DNA from: Utricularia gibba
Lineage: Eukaryota > Streptophyta > Magnoliopsida > Lamiales > Lentibulariaceae
Direction: 5' to 3'
DNA: 64,000 bases
NCBI GenBank assembly: GCA_002189035.1
Contig: NEEC01000015.1
Location: 1,736,001-1,800,000, forward strand
The translations under genes and the position numbers were made by a program. The notes beneath the pieces are model-generated. The model had not been told where the DNA came from and did no database searches. It was given only the letters and a program-made list of their open reading frames with translations. Below, in pieces: positions 21,401 through 33,033 of the stretch (its first letter is position 1; every line of letters begins with the position of its first letter).

Positions 21401-22371
21401 TTGCTTCATCATTTCGCTTATGGCTTTGATGGTGCATTATCAGGTTACGATCATAATAATTTCGAAACATTATTTTATACAAATGAATTCATCTGAACCT
21501 GATGTCCTGATTATGCCCGGATCTGGTGCAGGGAACAGAGGGGTGGTATGAAAACATAAAAGGCACATGGGGGTGACGGGCACACTTGAATATAAATCTT
21601 GATACGTCTCGATCTTGAAACCTAGTCATATTATCATATTTGAGATGCCAATCCCACTTGCTCGCCCCCTGGAATCAGGACTCCCATGGCTTTGGGCATG
21701 CAACGTTCGTTAATCCCGGTTTTCTATGAGTTTCTTCCCATTTTTCTAATAGGGTGATCTGAGTTCTAACACGAAGATCTGTGTCCTAAATGCGGAATGC
21801 TTCTATGTATCATCCGGGCGAAGGAGTTTCGACCTCTTCTCGTCTTTCGAGAAAACCCTCTTGGAAGCACAGGAAGATGCAGTATGAAAAGAAAGAGGGA
21901 GGAGATTGGAAGTCGAGCCCCATTCATCAGAATCGATTATGCAATCGAGATTCCATTGTCATTTTCGAATAACAACCCAGTCATGGTTTCTGGATCTGGT
22001 GTTTATGTATGCAGTTGTGGAGCATGATGCCATGTCCTTGAGAACACAAGAACATACATAGACCCCTTGCTTCAATTCCCGTATCCAAGATCTTGGCTCT
22101 AGATTGGAGAAGACAAGCCAAGTTCCACCTAATGGCATCACGTTGAAACGGATCACAGAATTTGAATCTGAAAAAAGTTCTACCAAACACATCACCGATC
22201 CTAATTCCACTCAAAAGTGGGCATTTTTTAAATACAGTCGACAGTGCAGTGACCAATAGTAGAATCAATACATGGTCTCTTTAAAAAAATTCGGTTTTAG
22301 TCCCTGGGGAAAAAAAAAAGTATAAAAACCATTCAGTGGGTTCCCTCTGCGAGCCAGCCATATTTCTGGTG
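18430..22371. other. Long gene-poor region
   Basis: Nearly 4 kb without a recognisable gene. Bases 18430-18700 are probably the 3' untranslated region of the AP2/ERF gene. Then 18950-19700 is AT-rich. From about 19700 to 22300 base composition is more balanced, with several open frames of 60-95 codons on both strands, none carrying domain-like sequence. A TATA-like sequence and transcript-like composition near 19870-20200 could mark a non-coding RNA, but nothing proves it. Confidence 0.4.
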
Positions 22372-22597
22372 CCACGTTGCCGTGTGGAGTTTGGGGCCAC
22401 GTGGTCGGACATGGGGATGCGCCCGCAGTAATGGCTGCCTCTGCCGACGCGCATGGGCTGGGGACGGCTGATAACCCCACGTGGGGCTTCCGAGTCGGCA
22501 TCCCCTTCCTACAGTACCCTGGTTCTCAAACAGACAGTACGTGGGGTTTCTGAGTCGCCCTCCTCGTGCAACAGTTCCCCGTTCTCAAAAAGACAGC
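22372..22597. promoter_or_regulatory. G-box/ABRE cluster with a ~60-bp tandem duplication
   Basis: Three ACGTG cores lie within 145 bases: CCACGTGG at 22397-22404, the 12-base palindrome CCCCACGTGGGG at 22475-22486 and TACGTGGGG at 22538. An ACGTTG variant lies at 22373. The last two ACGTGGGG sites sit at equivalent positions in a two-copy tandem repeat, 22479-22538 and 22539-22597, whose copies also share the GAGTCG, GTTCTCAAA and GACAG blocks. This is the GC-richest part of the intergenic region and lies about 1.1-1.3 kb upstream of the TPP start. bZIP or bHLH binding is inferred from the motif only. Confidence 0.55.
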
Positions 22598-23377
22598 ACC
22601 AGTACCAGTACACGGACATCATCAAGCTGTGATTCCAGCAGCAGTAGACTGATCCACTTAAAACACATTATTCATGTATAGGATCCCAATTAATGTAATT
22701 AAAAGATTAGATTCAATTGATTACATTACAAAAATCAAAGCTATAGTTACTTAAAACAACAAGAGTAATACTCAAAGTACAACACGTCTGTGTTTGGAAC
22801 TTGGATGGAGAGGGTTGGTCTGCAGTGACAAACAAAACTGGGGGCCGATGCCTTTTTTGACATGGCAGCATCTGGTTTCCTGTGAGTGACTGTGCGGTTA
22901 CCATAACCAAGATTTTAATTGTGTTTTCATTAGTGGAGGGGACCATCAGCTTCTTCCTGGTTATTATTATTACTACTTTTTCTTTTTCTAATGCTGTGAT
23001 CGGTCTCCATCTCCATGATTTGGCAGACACCGATGTGGGATCATCCCAACTGTTCTTTTTTCTAGTGACCAAGGATCCAATAGTATCATCAACTAAAGGG
23101 GATTTAGTTATCTACCAAAACAATTTGAGCCTCATTATTTTTTTATTTTAATACAAAATATTTTCCGACAAAGAGTTAATAATTAATATGAAGAAATAAT
23201 TGAGCTTTGGGTTTTTTAAATTAATTAAAATAAAATTCAGTTTTGTGAATTTTGCTGGAAAGGAGAAGCACTAAAGTGGGGCCCGGTGACTCTTAAGCCA
23301 CCACTTCGGTCGCGGTGGTCTCCTCCCTCCTCTTCCTCGCAAGGCCGCTTTTTGCGTCTCGTGGCGTCCTGCTGCAA

Positions 23378-23386
23378 CTATAAAAT
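23378..23386 (+). promoter_or_regulatory. TATA box of the trehalose-6-phosphate phosphatase gene
   Basis: ACTATAAAA sits about 300 bases before the TPP start codon, after a GC-rich stretch. The implied leader is about 270 bases and contains possible splice sites and an upstream reading frame. Confidence 0.5.
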
Positions 23387-23578
23387 GATCAAACTTTGGC
23401 AAATCTTTCTCACCTGTTTCAAGAACCCTATTTCTTCTACTTTTTTCTGCGGCATCTCTTCTTCTGCTGTATTTGGAGAGACAGGGGAACTCTGTTTCTT
23501 CATCTTGGTATATTGATTCGCAGCATTCCAAGTTCGATTCATCACTGTGTTGTTGTTTTCCGCCGTTTCAGGTGTTTG

Positions 23579-23686
23579 ATGGAACATTTAAGCGGTTCCC
23601 TCGTTGAGGGTTTTATTGAGATATCAGAAAGATGTGAGTTTGATGGTGGTTTTCGTTTGCTGTCGTTGTTGCAGGACCTGAGATGA
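23579..23686 (+). CDS. Upstream ORF overlapping the TPP start codon (ATGA)
   Basis: A 35-codon frame begins with ATG at 23579 and ends with TGA at 23684-23686, overlapping the main ATG (23683-23685) by two bases. If the leader is unspliced, termination-reinitiation could control TPP translation. A good acceptor (a T-rich tract ending in GCAG at 23674) lies just before the main ATG, so a leader intron could remove most of this frame. No known conserved-peptide uORF was recognised in it. Confidence 0.35.
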   Translation: MEHLSGSLVEGFIEISERCEFDGGFRLLSLLQDLR

Positions 23687-25420
23687 CGAACCAAAATGTG
23701 GTGGTTTCCGGCGCACGATCAGGGATAAACGTTGGTAAAACTGTGGCGGTATCCAGCACTTCGCTGTATCCTGGGGCAACGCAGAAACCGCCGACGGTTC
23801 CGGGAACATACATCAGCTTCCCTAAGAACAGCAAGATTCTTCTCCAGAATCTTGAAATCAGTGGTAATAATAAAATTAACTCGTGGGTAGAGTCGATGAG
23901 AGCTTGCTCTCCTACACACGTGAAAGCTCCTCCTCTCTCCGACAACCACACTGTGAGCCCATGCCTTTGTATTTGCAGTACGATGACTGTTACATGCTCA
24001 CTGACATCAACATTTGAACTTCAATTTTGCTCATGGAAACAGGATCAGCACCATCTTCGTCCTTCTGCACTCGACATGTTCGATCAAATTACTAACGCCT
24101 CTAAGGGAAAGCAAATAGTCATGTTTCTTGACTATGATGGCACTCTTTCTCCCATAGTCGATGATCCAGACCAGGCCTTCATGTCTGAAGCGGTTAGTAT
24201 TCTCCTCTGGATGCATCCATCCTTTACAACGAAAGCTCTAATCTTCATCTTCATCAATGGTGTAAACTTGTTTGATCCCCAGATGAGAGCTACTGTGAGG
24301 AAACTCGCTAGATACTTCCCCTCAGCTATAATAAGTGGAAGATGCAGAGACAAGGTTTATAACTTTGTCCGTTTAGCAGAGTTGTACTACGCTGGAAGCC
24401 ATGGGATGGACATACAAGGACCATCAAAAGGTTCCAAATATAATAAGGTGAATCTTGATTACTTGCTTTTGGTGTCACACCGTATGTATCCAAATACAAT
24501 GACTAAAAAATTTGTTCTTCTCCATGATCAGGAAGCTGAAGGTGTTCTTTTCCAGCCTGCAAGTGAGTATCTTCCCATGATCGATCAAGTAAGCCTTTTT
24601 CCTTTTGAGTTCTCTTTTTTTACCACGGTAATATCTTTTTTTTTTTATCTAATGAGACTTCCCGTGATCGATCAGGTTTACAATGCTCTGTTGGAGGTAG
24701 TGAAATCTGTTCCTGGTGCTAAGGTGGAGAACAACAAGTTCTGCGTCTCGGTTCACTTCCGGCGCGTGGATGACAAGGTACACAGTAAATCAACATGGTT
24801 TTCACCGTATGATAACCCAAATCAACCGCTCTGGTTTCGATCACTCAAATGCAGAGATGGATTGAACTAGCTAAGAAAGTTGGCTTGTTGCTGGAAGAAT
24901 ACCCAAGCCTCAGAGTCACACAGGGAAGAAAGGTATATTCCCCTCATCATCAAAGAAACGCTTCCAAGACTTGTACACTAGGAATAAAATGTTGTCCCCT
25001 GCAGGTCCTTGAAATCCGACCCACAATCAAGTGGGACAAGGGCAAAGCTCTTGAATTCCTGCTCGAATCGCTGGGTAAATCAAGATTCTTGTCTCGATTT
25101 AGAACTGAAACCTGAGATGGGCAACAGAACTTGGAATTTACTGCTTTTTCTTTACCCACTCAGGATACTCGAACAACGACGATGTGTTTCCGATTTACCT
25201 CGGCGACGATCGGACCGACGAGGACGCATTCAAGGTACTCAGCCAAAGGGGGCAAGGAATTGGCATCCTCGTGTCGAAAACACCCAAGGACACGTACGCT
25301 TCGTATTCTCTGCAAGAGCCCTCGGAAGTCATGGCCTTTCTCCGGCGGTTGGTGGAGTGGCGGCGGGCGTCGCAACTGCGGATCAGGAAAAGAGTCCAAG
25401 AAAGCAAAGTGAGCTTATAA
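23683..25420 (+). CDS. TPP: Trehalose-6-phosphate phosphatase
   Basis: HAD-superfamily enzyme that dephosphorylates trehalose-6-phosphate to trehalose, controlling the T6P sugar signal. Eight exons: 23683-23952, 24043-24192, 24283-24447, 24532-24588, 24676-24777, 24855-24932, 25005-25074 and 25164-25420. Together they encode 382 residues, the normal length of a stand-alone plant TPP. Motif I is [16 protein letters not shown] (nucleophile and acid/base Asp), followed by ISGR, then [14 protein letters not shown] and [12 protein letters not shown]. Motif III is [11 protein letters not shown]. The end is VEWRRASQL. The N-terminus is basic and Ser-rich, as in plastid- or nucleus-targeted isoforms, but targeting is not decided. 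The first four introns (90, 90, 84 and 87 bases) are multiples of three and have no stop, so their retention would give in-frame insertions. A G-box cluster lies upstream. All catalytic residues appear intact. Confidence 0.94.
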
Positions 25421-28400
25421 CAACACGGCGCACGCTCCTTTGCTTTATTTATGTGTGATAAGCCAGGCCTGCTAATTGTGCATGGTGTAACGGAAGATGA
25501 AGATGGACTGGAATACCCCTACCCCTTGTCCGCTGCATCAGGCATGTTTTATTTTTGGAGAATTGAATGAAACGGGGATATAATTGTCTTTTCAACAACT
25601 CTCATAGCTGTTGTGAAATGTACAAGCTGTTATTCCTGTATTGCTGCATTTTATATCACTCGTGCTTGTCATTATTTTGAATGTTAGTAATCCAATATAA
25701 TGATATTAAAATAATAATAATAATAATATTTAAATTATTGTTTTTGTTGTCGCAACTGGTGATGGGACCTCCATTTAAATATGCTTATTATTGATAAAAA
25801 AAATGAATAAGAATTCACAACCATAATAAGAAAAAAATATAAATATACCTAATAAATATATAGTTTTAGCAATCGCGTTGTAGAAAAATCAAAATGGATG
25901 TCCCCAGCTCCAATTCGATGGGCACTTTGGTGGGCCCGAAAATCATGACGGATCCGGATGCCCCACCCGTCCACCATCCAATCAACGGCCCCCATTGCAT
26001 CTTCATTGACTTCACATCGATCTAATAATAAAAAAATAATAATATGCATATTATTTTAATTTCTAAACCCAAAATACAATAAAAAGAAACGGTGTAAACA
26101 AATTGGACAAGAATGAACTAAAGCAGCATGATGGTGAGTCAAAAGCGTGTTGGAAGAGGTGCTGCTGCTGCTTCTTTTTTTTTTTTTTTCTTTATAAATT
26201 CAACTGGAGCCTGCCGAGAAGGAGCATTTCCAGCTTGGGGAGAAGGTAAAAAGCGGCTCCAATTATTGATGGGCAATCTGCAAATAAAGACGAGGTGGTT
26301 GTGAGTTATGGAGAGGATGCTTTGCTCGGTGGAAGCCGGTCCCCATGTGCCATTTTTGCGACAAGATGCATTTCTTTTAAATCCACATCATTTTTAACAA
26401 TGATAGAATTCACAAAGCCCATATTATTTAGCTTTGTGTTTTGTCTAACTGAAAGTTTGGATTACATAAATAGAACGAGTACACGTTAAATTTAAATATA
26501 CAAAAAACATAAATTATATTAAAAAAATCAGATTTAATCAATTACTAATGATTTATAATTTTTTATAGATTTGATTATTTCAATTTCAAATCAAAATATA
26601 GTATTGCTTGTTCTAATATGCTCGATGGAATAGGATCTCCTGCCCTCTTAGTTTTTTTTTTTTTTGGAGTTCCAATCTAGATTAGCAGCCGAGAAATATG
26701 CCTATTGTTTATTTGTGGAAAGTTTGTGCGTTAGTTTGATGATTGATGAGATTGGGTGTGGGGTTGGTGTTGTCCAAAAAACTGCGCCACTTATGAAGGA
26801 TTCCTTCCCATTAGCACAAGTAAAGTTTTCAAAGGTTAAAGTGGCCTCTCTCAACTTTTTCCCAGCCGGAGCTCCTCCTCTTGCCGGTGGCATGGCTGAG
26901 CTCCTGCGCATGCCCCGCCGCCCTCAATAACATCGCTAAACAATGTGTATATATATATTTTTAAAATAAAATAGTTAAATATATTTAAGTATAATTAAAA
27001 AAATTTAGAAAAAAAGAATCGTATATAATTTTTTAAATTATACAATGTATTAATTATCCATTTATTCAATCTAGCTTTCCAAAAAAAATTTAATTTAATT
27101 TTATTAAAAAAATTTCTCAAAAAATTCTTTACAAAGAACATAAACATTAACTGGATTGGGCTTGGGTTGGTATGCTTCAACCATAGGCCTCGTTAGTTGA
27201 TCAACGGGCTGATGATTATCCGGGCCTCAGCCCATTAGTGAAAAATATTTACAAAATTTTGAAAATATACAACTTATTTATACTTTTATTTATATTGAAT
27301 AGAAGTTAAAAGGAAAAATAGATTAACTTTTATTTTGCAACTATATTTTTAATTCAATAATTCTTTAAAAAAACCGATGCAGCGTAGATCATTATTTCAC
27401 TCTATAATGGCATCATGTTTGCAAGTATTTTGACTTTTTTTATTGTATTTTTTTTTGTTGTTTGCCTTTTGCTTATATTATTTATTTGATATTGTTTGAA
27501 TTTTCGTGTTGTCGGTGTTAATAATATTTTGGGTTTAGTTGATTTTTTAAAAAAAAAAGTGTTTTTTTGTTTTTTTATCAATTGGAAAGTGTGTTAAATG
27601 ACAATAATTCCTTTAGGATCTTAAGGATCTGAATTTGATGCAAAGAAACTCACACTTGAATATTTTTAGTCAAAATCAAATCCTAATGCATTAAAAATAA
27701 CCCCTGACTCATTGACCTCAAACCCTAGGGACCAAACGCAATGAATTCAGCAATTATGGCGGACAATTAAACGGTTATCTAGCAGGCAGCCAGCCGGGTC
27801 AGAAGAAGAACCCCGGAAAATCCAGAAAGTTTCGGATTCTGAATACGAGAACCAGAAAACCTTAAATTTTCCGCCACAATTGTCTGGTTTCCAAACACTT
27901 CGAAACCGTAATGTAATGACCTAACTTTTTATTTCTTTGGAGTCTGCCCACACATGGGCTGTGTCACGATGATCATAAAGGTGTTGTGTACCTCCCTCCC
28001 ATGCCTCATCGTCCCCACCCATAAAGGCTGTAGCACCCTTTCAGCAGTTCGATACCAGGAAGCAACCCAGAGATGTTTATTCCTTTCCATGTCGCTGCAG
28101 CTTCCCCCACTCCCTACGCCCTCTCTCGCTTCTGTGGAGCCTATGAGATCGGTATGGGATGAATGGTTCTTGGACTCGGGAGTGTTGGAATGAAATCCCT
28201 ATTCACACGCAGCATGGTCTTTCATCCCTTCTGAATCTGATGCAGCAGGGTTTTCTTTTTGTATTATTTTCATGGCGTGTAGACTGGTGCAAGGAACTTG
28301 GGACCCCAACTATGCCTCACTTTCCACACAAACTAGGCTTCTGGTTCATATGTCGATGTGGATGCATTTCCTTCATACATTTTTTTAAAAAAATTGGTCA

Positions 28401-29157
28401 AGTCTAGGCATTAACCATATTTATTCAGATGCATCAGCTATCTGTGCCCAAGTTCAACCCTTGTTTTTTCGATCTTAATTTGTACCTGAAAATAAAGCTT
28501 ATTACTAAATAAAACACACCTTCAGACCATCCATAGATCAGTGTCTTTGAGTTTTATTACAAGATTATTAAACATTAGTGATGGTGATTATGAGATCAAG
28601 GCTAAAAAAACTATGTAAACAAGCGCATAGAGAGTAATTAAATACTAAACTAGGTATAAGCTAGGAGGCGGGTCAGTTTGTTAGTTTTTAGACAAGCGTT
28701 TTCAACAGCCATCCTGTCTGAAGAATAATCAAGATGTGTTGAGTTTAAACACAGGAACCAGAAGGGGGTTTCCTTGTAATATATTTTTGTATGCTTTCAT
28801 GGTGTTCAAAAGCCTAGTAGCTCACAAAGAGAATGGTCTCAACCTGTTGCTTCCCTTTTAATTAATTAATTAATATCGCATTCAATAATTATTATTTATG
28901 CATCTTGACCCCAGTCTCAGCTTTCTAGTGCAAAAGTATGAGACGCAAAGAATAGCTCCTTTATCGTCTTCTTCTTCTTCTTCCTGCTTCATTCGCCTTT
29001 TTTTGTGGGTGAAGAGGAACCCTAAATTTCTTGGTGTGGGTTTTGTGGTTATGGGGGAACTCTGTTTTTGATTCATCTGGCCCAGGGTTCAGGTATCATC
29101 ATCAATCTTACGCTTTTTCTTTTTTGGAGGAGTTGCAGAGAAAGAAAGAAAATACTT
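25421..29157. other. Intergenic region with an ATT/TAA microsatellite
   Basis: About 3.7 kb. Bases 25421-25680 are probably the TPP 3' untranslated region. A (TAA)n microsatellite is at 25710-25728. Bases 26500-27600 are very AT-rich. Bases 27930-28420 are more balanced and hold an 80-codon frame without recognisable motifs. Bases 28900-29157 contain a CTT-rich tract and are likely the leader of the VQ gene. No mobile element was recognised. Confidence 0.4.
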
Positions 29158-30236
29158 ATGGGTTCGGGTAACAGTGGAAGCCTTGAGTCGTCGAGCGGCG
29201 GCGATGAGGAGTATGATGATTCTTCACGGGGGGCAACGCTGTGTTCATTCCACCCCATCTTCCTCCGTCGCCGATCTTCGACGCTTACTCCACGTACTCG
29301 CAAAATCCGACCTTGAATGCTATCCGGAATATGCCTTCCTCATGGCAGAGATCCGACCCGGATTCGACGGTCCATCAGCATCACCCCTTGCTGACGTCGA
29401 CCTCTGGAGGCTTGATTGCTGATACTACTTTTCAGCAGGCGGCTGTGGGGTCGGAGAGTTCTTGTCCTGCTGTTGTGGCGACAGCGCTACGTAACCCGAA
29501 GAAGAGATCGAGGGCGTCGAGAAGAGCGCCGACGACTGTGTTAACTACCGACACCGCTAACTTTAGGACCATGGTTCAGGAGTTTACTGGAATTCCTGCC
29601 CCGCAGTTCGGTAGTTCTTCTGCCTCTTTTCAAAGAACCACCGCCGGCGCCAGGCTCGATCATCTTTTCTTAGGTACCAAATCAATGGACCCGTCTTTTC
29701 TCCGGCAACCTATCACACAAAAAGTCCAATTTCCCACGCCGGTCTTTCTCTCAACTTCTTCTTCTTCACCTCTTTTGACCTCCACCGGCGTAGCGAATTC
29801 ACCCCATCAAAACAGTACCAGTAACTCAGCTTCTGCATCAAAACCTCCGATCAACTACCAACTCCCACTGCACCAAAACTCAAACCTTTTCAATAGCCAA
29901 ATCCCATTCCTTGAAACGAACTCCAGATTTCTCCTTCCCACTTCTAAACATCCTAATATTTACCCTGCTTCATCTTTTGGATTTCCATCAGCCGATCAGC
30001 CTGACGACGGCGGTGGAAGCCTGCTTGGTCTGCAACACCTCATTTCCAGCAATCAAAACGCGGTTGATTGGAGAAGCAATGGGTTTACACAAGACGAAAA
30101 CATAGGCTTCCAAACTTCTCCTTTCTCCGGAATGATCCAGCCCACTTCCAGCCTTCACACCAAAAAGGCACCCGAAAACGTTGCAGCGGTGCCCGGTGAC
30201 GGTAACCTAGATTCCTGGATTTTTTCTTCAGATTAG
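29158..30236 (+). CDS. VQ-motif protein, frameshifted as read
   Basis: Plant-specific VQ protein, a nuclear cofactor that typically binds WRKY factors through the FxxxVQxxTG core. The core is present as FRTMVQEFTGIPAP, preceded by the basic cluster NPKKRSRASRRAPTT. The start at 29158 opens MGSGNSGSLESSSGG, the N-terminus of the VQ subgroup with long Ser/Pro-rich tails; the end is LDSWIFSSD at 30236. The N-terminal 24 codons lie in a different frame from the rest. The switch falls in a run of six G at 29228-29233, where a seventh G would give an uninterrupted protein of about 359 residues. No splice sites bracket the switch. The Ser/Thr/Pro-rich middle fits the family and is of low complexity. 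Family call is firm; the specific partner is unknown. Confidence 0.88.
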
Positions 30237-32131
30237 CTGGGAGAATGAATCTGATTACACTTAAGAGCTTAGATGATGATGCCATTGGCCAGTATTTATA
30301 TGACAGACTTTTCTTATTCTCAGTATGCTTCATTCTTCTAGCATGTGCATGGCAGCATTGATGCATGCTCATGTAGAACATAAGCCTTCAAATTCAAGTT
30401 CTTACACAAGTGAGTCACGTACAAACCCTATTCAATACCATGCCATATCTCTACTTCACTCTTATACTCGAATCCAAAATTAATCTTTTGGATACTATCT
30501 TACGATGCTAATTAATCCTAAACCCTAAACCCGATCGGATAACGATCATGACTCAATAAGAAAACCTATTTCAATGTCAATAACATGATGCTTGTAATGT
30601 GTATCACAAGATTGTAGCAATCAACAACTTGCAAATTCCATCCATAGATGGTTTTGATGTGGTTTGGAAGAAACTTTAAAATTCAAGTAACAGTGTAATT
30701 TTTTATTCGTGTTAGATATTTTTATAAATAAAAATATTAGATATATCTAACTATAATTACAATTTTTTTGTTAAAAAATTATTATGTTCAATTTTTTAAA
30801 ACATGTAATTAATTAATTATTCATTCATACGAATTTAACCTTCGAAAAACTCAATTTTTTAAAACTTTTATATCTATAATCCAAATACTTGTACGCAATC
30901 AAATCCATTTACCAAAACTTAAATACAGAAATTTGATTTTATTAATAAATTTGGAATTATAAATTAGTTGGTGAAGTTCAAGCTTCATTGATAGATGATG
31001 TGTTTTATATAATTTTTTAAGAGTAATAAACAGTTATTTAGGGGGGATTTGTGAATTAAATGCTTTGGTGATGGTGGGCATAGTATATTGATGCCACGAA
31101 TCATAGCCATTGGATTTTGTCAACTTTTTAACAAAATAATGATACACTTTTTGTCTTGATCCTTTCATAATGCCACATGTGTTGTACATGAGATTTTAAT
31201 GATTTTTTGTAACATACTGACAATATGCACACTAAAATACTTTTCTCCTTCACTATTTTATAAATAAATAGACGCACATATTGAATGGAAAAAAAACTAA
31301 TTAAATAATCAATAGCATCCGGATTGCAAAAAAAAAAAAACATTTAATTAAACATTTTCCAACATATATTTTTATTTACAAAGCAAGTTTTTATTTCAAA
31401 ACATGTTTATATTTGAGTTTAGAGTTTTTTGTGTCTACATAATTTATTTTCTATCACGGTATATATTTGCAAATATAAATTAAAAAAAACATCAGTTCCC
31501 GAACAAATAATTAATGTACCTAAATCAGCTTATTCCTAAACTTTTTTTTAAAAGTAACCATTGTAGTTTTTATTTTATGTAGTGAGATCAATTTTTTATA
31601 TACCATGATTAATTTTATAATTTATTCTAAAATAGATGGACGTACGACACCAGACCCTTTAAGGGCCCATTTGGTTCCAAGGGGGTGGATGCTCTTGTGG
31701 GACCCCCTATAAATTTAAGGGCATCTCAAAGTCTGCATGAAGTTGGATTACCCAAATGGGCTGATGTGTTGCTGTTTTAGTTCATCCTTCTTGTGGATGA
31801 GGAGAAGGTTGGGCCATTACAAGTCATGGGCTTAGAGCCCAAAAGTAAGTGACTTCAGCCCAAGATTGATGATGATGAGGGAAGAGTGGACAGTGAAGGG
31901 GTGGGTCATTTTATACATCTTTCTTGTCACAACGAGATTAAGATAGTAAATAGTTTATGTAGAAAAAAATTTAACAATTTAGAAATATTTATTTTATTTA
32001 AACAGTTATAATATTATAATTTCTACTTTTTTAGAAGTAATTATAAAAAATATTATTTTAAATAGAGGTTAATTATTGATTATTGTTCTAGAAACAATTA
32101 CCAAAATTTACAAGTGGGCTCCGGAACTACC
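30237..32131. other. AT-rich intergenic region
   Basis: About 1.9 kb. The first 200 bases are probably the VQ 3' untranslated region. The remainder is AT-rich without a gene. A short inverted repeat (GCCCATTTGGTT at about 31665 and ACCCAAATGGGC at about 31750) bounds roughly 100 bases and may be a decayed MITE. Confidence 0.4.
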
Positions 32132-32942
32132 CTAGTGTCCCCCGGACCCGGCGGAGTTATTGCTGTTGAACGCTTCGATCAAGAGAAGAAGCGCGACGAC
32201 GAAGGCGTGGTCGACGTTGGGATACACCGTCACGCCGAAGGAATCCGTCAAAAGCAGATCGCTTTTGGCCGCATGGCTCTTGTGCATCTGCACCACAATT
32301 ACGTGTGAAAATGGGAAAGTGAATCATGTCATAAAATAATAGCATTATTCTGTGGTGTAATGTAATAGAATAGAGTGACGGGGTTTGGCCGGTGTTACCT
32401 GGGCCAAGATGTGGCGGGATTCGTCTCCGGCGAATATGGCATACGATTTCTTGGACCAGCTGCCTTCTATTATGAAATCGCAGGATTGCTCCTCCCGGTT
32501 GCCAGCCAGGAACACGTGGAGCTTCGATTTTCCTAAGAAGGAAGACTTGCGCTTCACGGTGAAGAGCAGATCGGTGTCCTCTTTGCTGCCCCCTCTGAAA
32601 GCCTTCCATGTCAGAGGAATCGAGAACGCCTGAAAAAATGGAAATTTGCTTAACACAAGGCATTGTTTTATTTTTAAATTGCAAACGTCGGGTAGGGGTA
32701 TGGACCTTTTGCCGAAAGGTGAGGAGGGTGTTTCCGGCGGCGTCTACAAGGGCTTGCTGGTTATGGATGCTGAAGAGTTTTTGCTTCTTGTTGAACATGA
32801 TATTCCCGTCGGAATCCAGGACTTCGAGATTCCGGCTGGACATAGTCCACAGGTTCCGCACGACGGTCAGATCGATCGGATGCGGAAGGCAGAATTGAGG
32901 GCCTACCACTTCCACCGTCGCCGGAGAGCTCGTATCCGCCAT
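32132..32942 (-). CDS. LURP-one-related (LOR, Tubby-like fold) protein
   Basis: Member of the LOR family (DUF567), whose founder LURP1 is induced in basal defence; the fold resembles the Tubby C-terminal barrel and may bind membrane lipids (family knowledge). Three exons, 32942-32706, 32629-32399 and 32287-32132, give 207 residues, the usual length. Family segments are clear: VVGPQFCLPHPIDLTVVR, DSDGNIMF, LVDAAGNTLLTFRQK, the CDFIIEGSWSKKSY block, and C-terminal VTVYPNVDHAFVVALLLL. The first donor is GTCCAT, a weaker match than usual. The second junction is HILAQ|MHKSH, phase 0. The C-terminal hydrophobic helix is typical. A TATA box lies at 33025-33033 on the same strand. The biochemical role is not established. 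Confidence 0.9.
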
Positions 32943-33024
32943 TTTTTCCGAGAACAACACAAAAATCAAAGCCAAAAATGTTGGATGAGTGTGCTTGGGA
33001 TAGAGCTACTAAGGGACGGTGCCT

Positions 33025-33033
33025 TACTTATAG
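33025..33033 (-). promoter_or_regulatory. TATA box of the LOR gene
   Basis: Minus-strand CTATAAGTA, 82 bases upstream of the LOR start at 32942. Spacing fits a TATA box. Confidence 0.45.

Noticed and set aside
21797-22027. 76-codon frame that might be organelle-derived
   Set aside because: Could not be matched to any plastid or mitochondrial gene from memory; left as unexplained sequence.
28140-28260. GGTATGGGATGAATGG, loosely like a miR482 5' arm
   Set aside because: No partner segment within 150 bases pairs well enough to form a plant miRNA hairpin.
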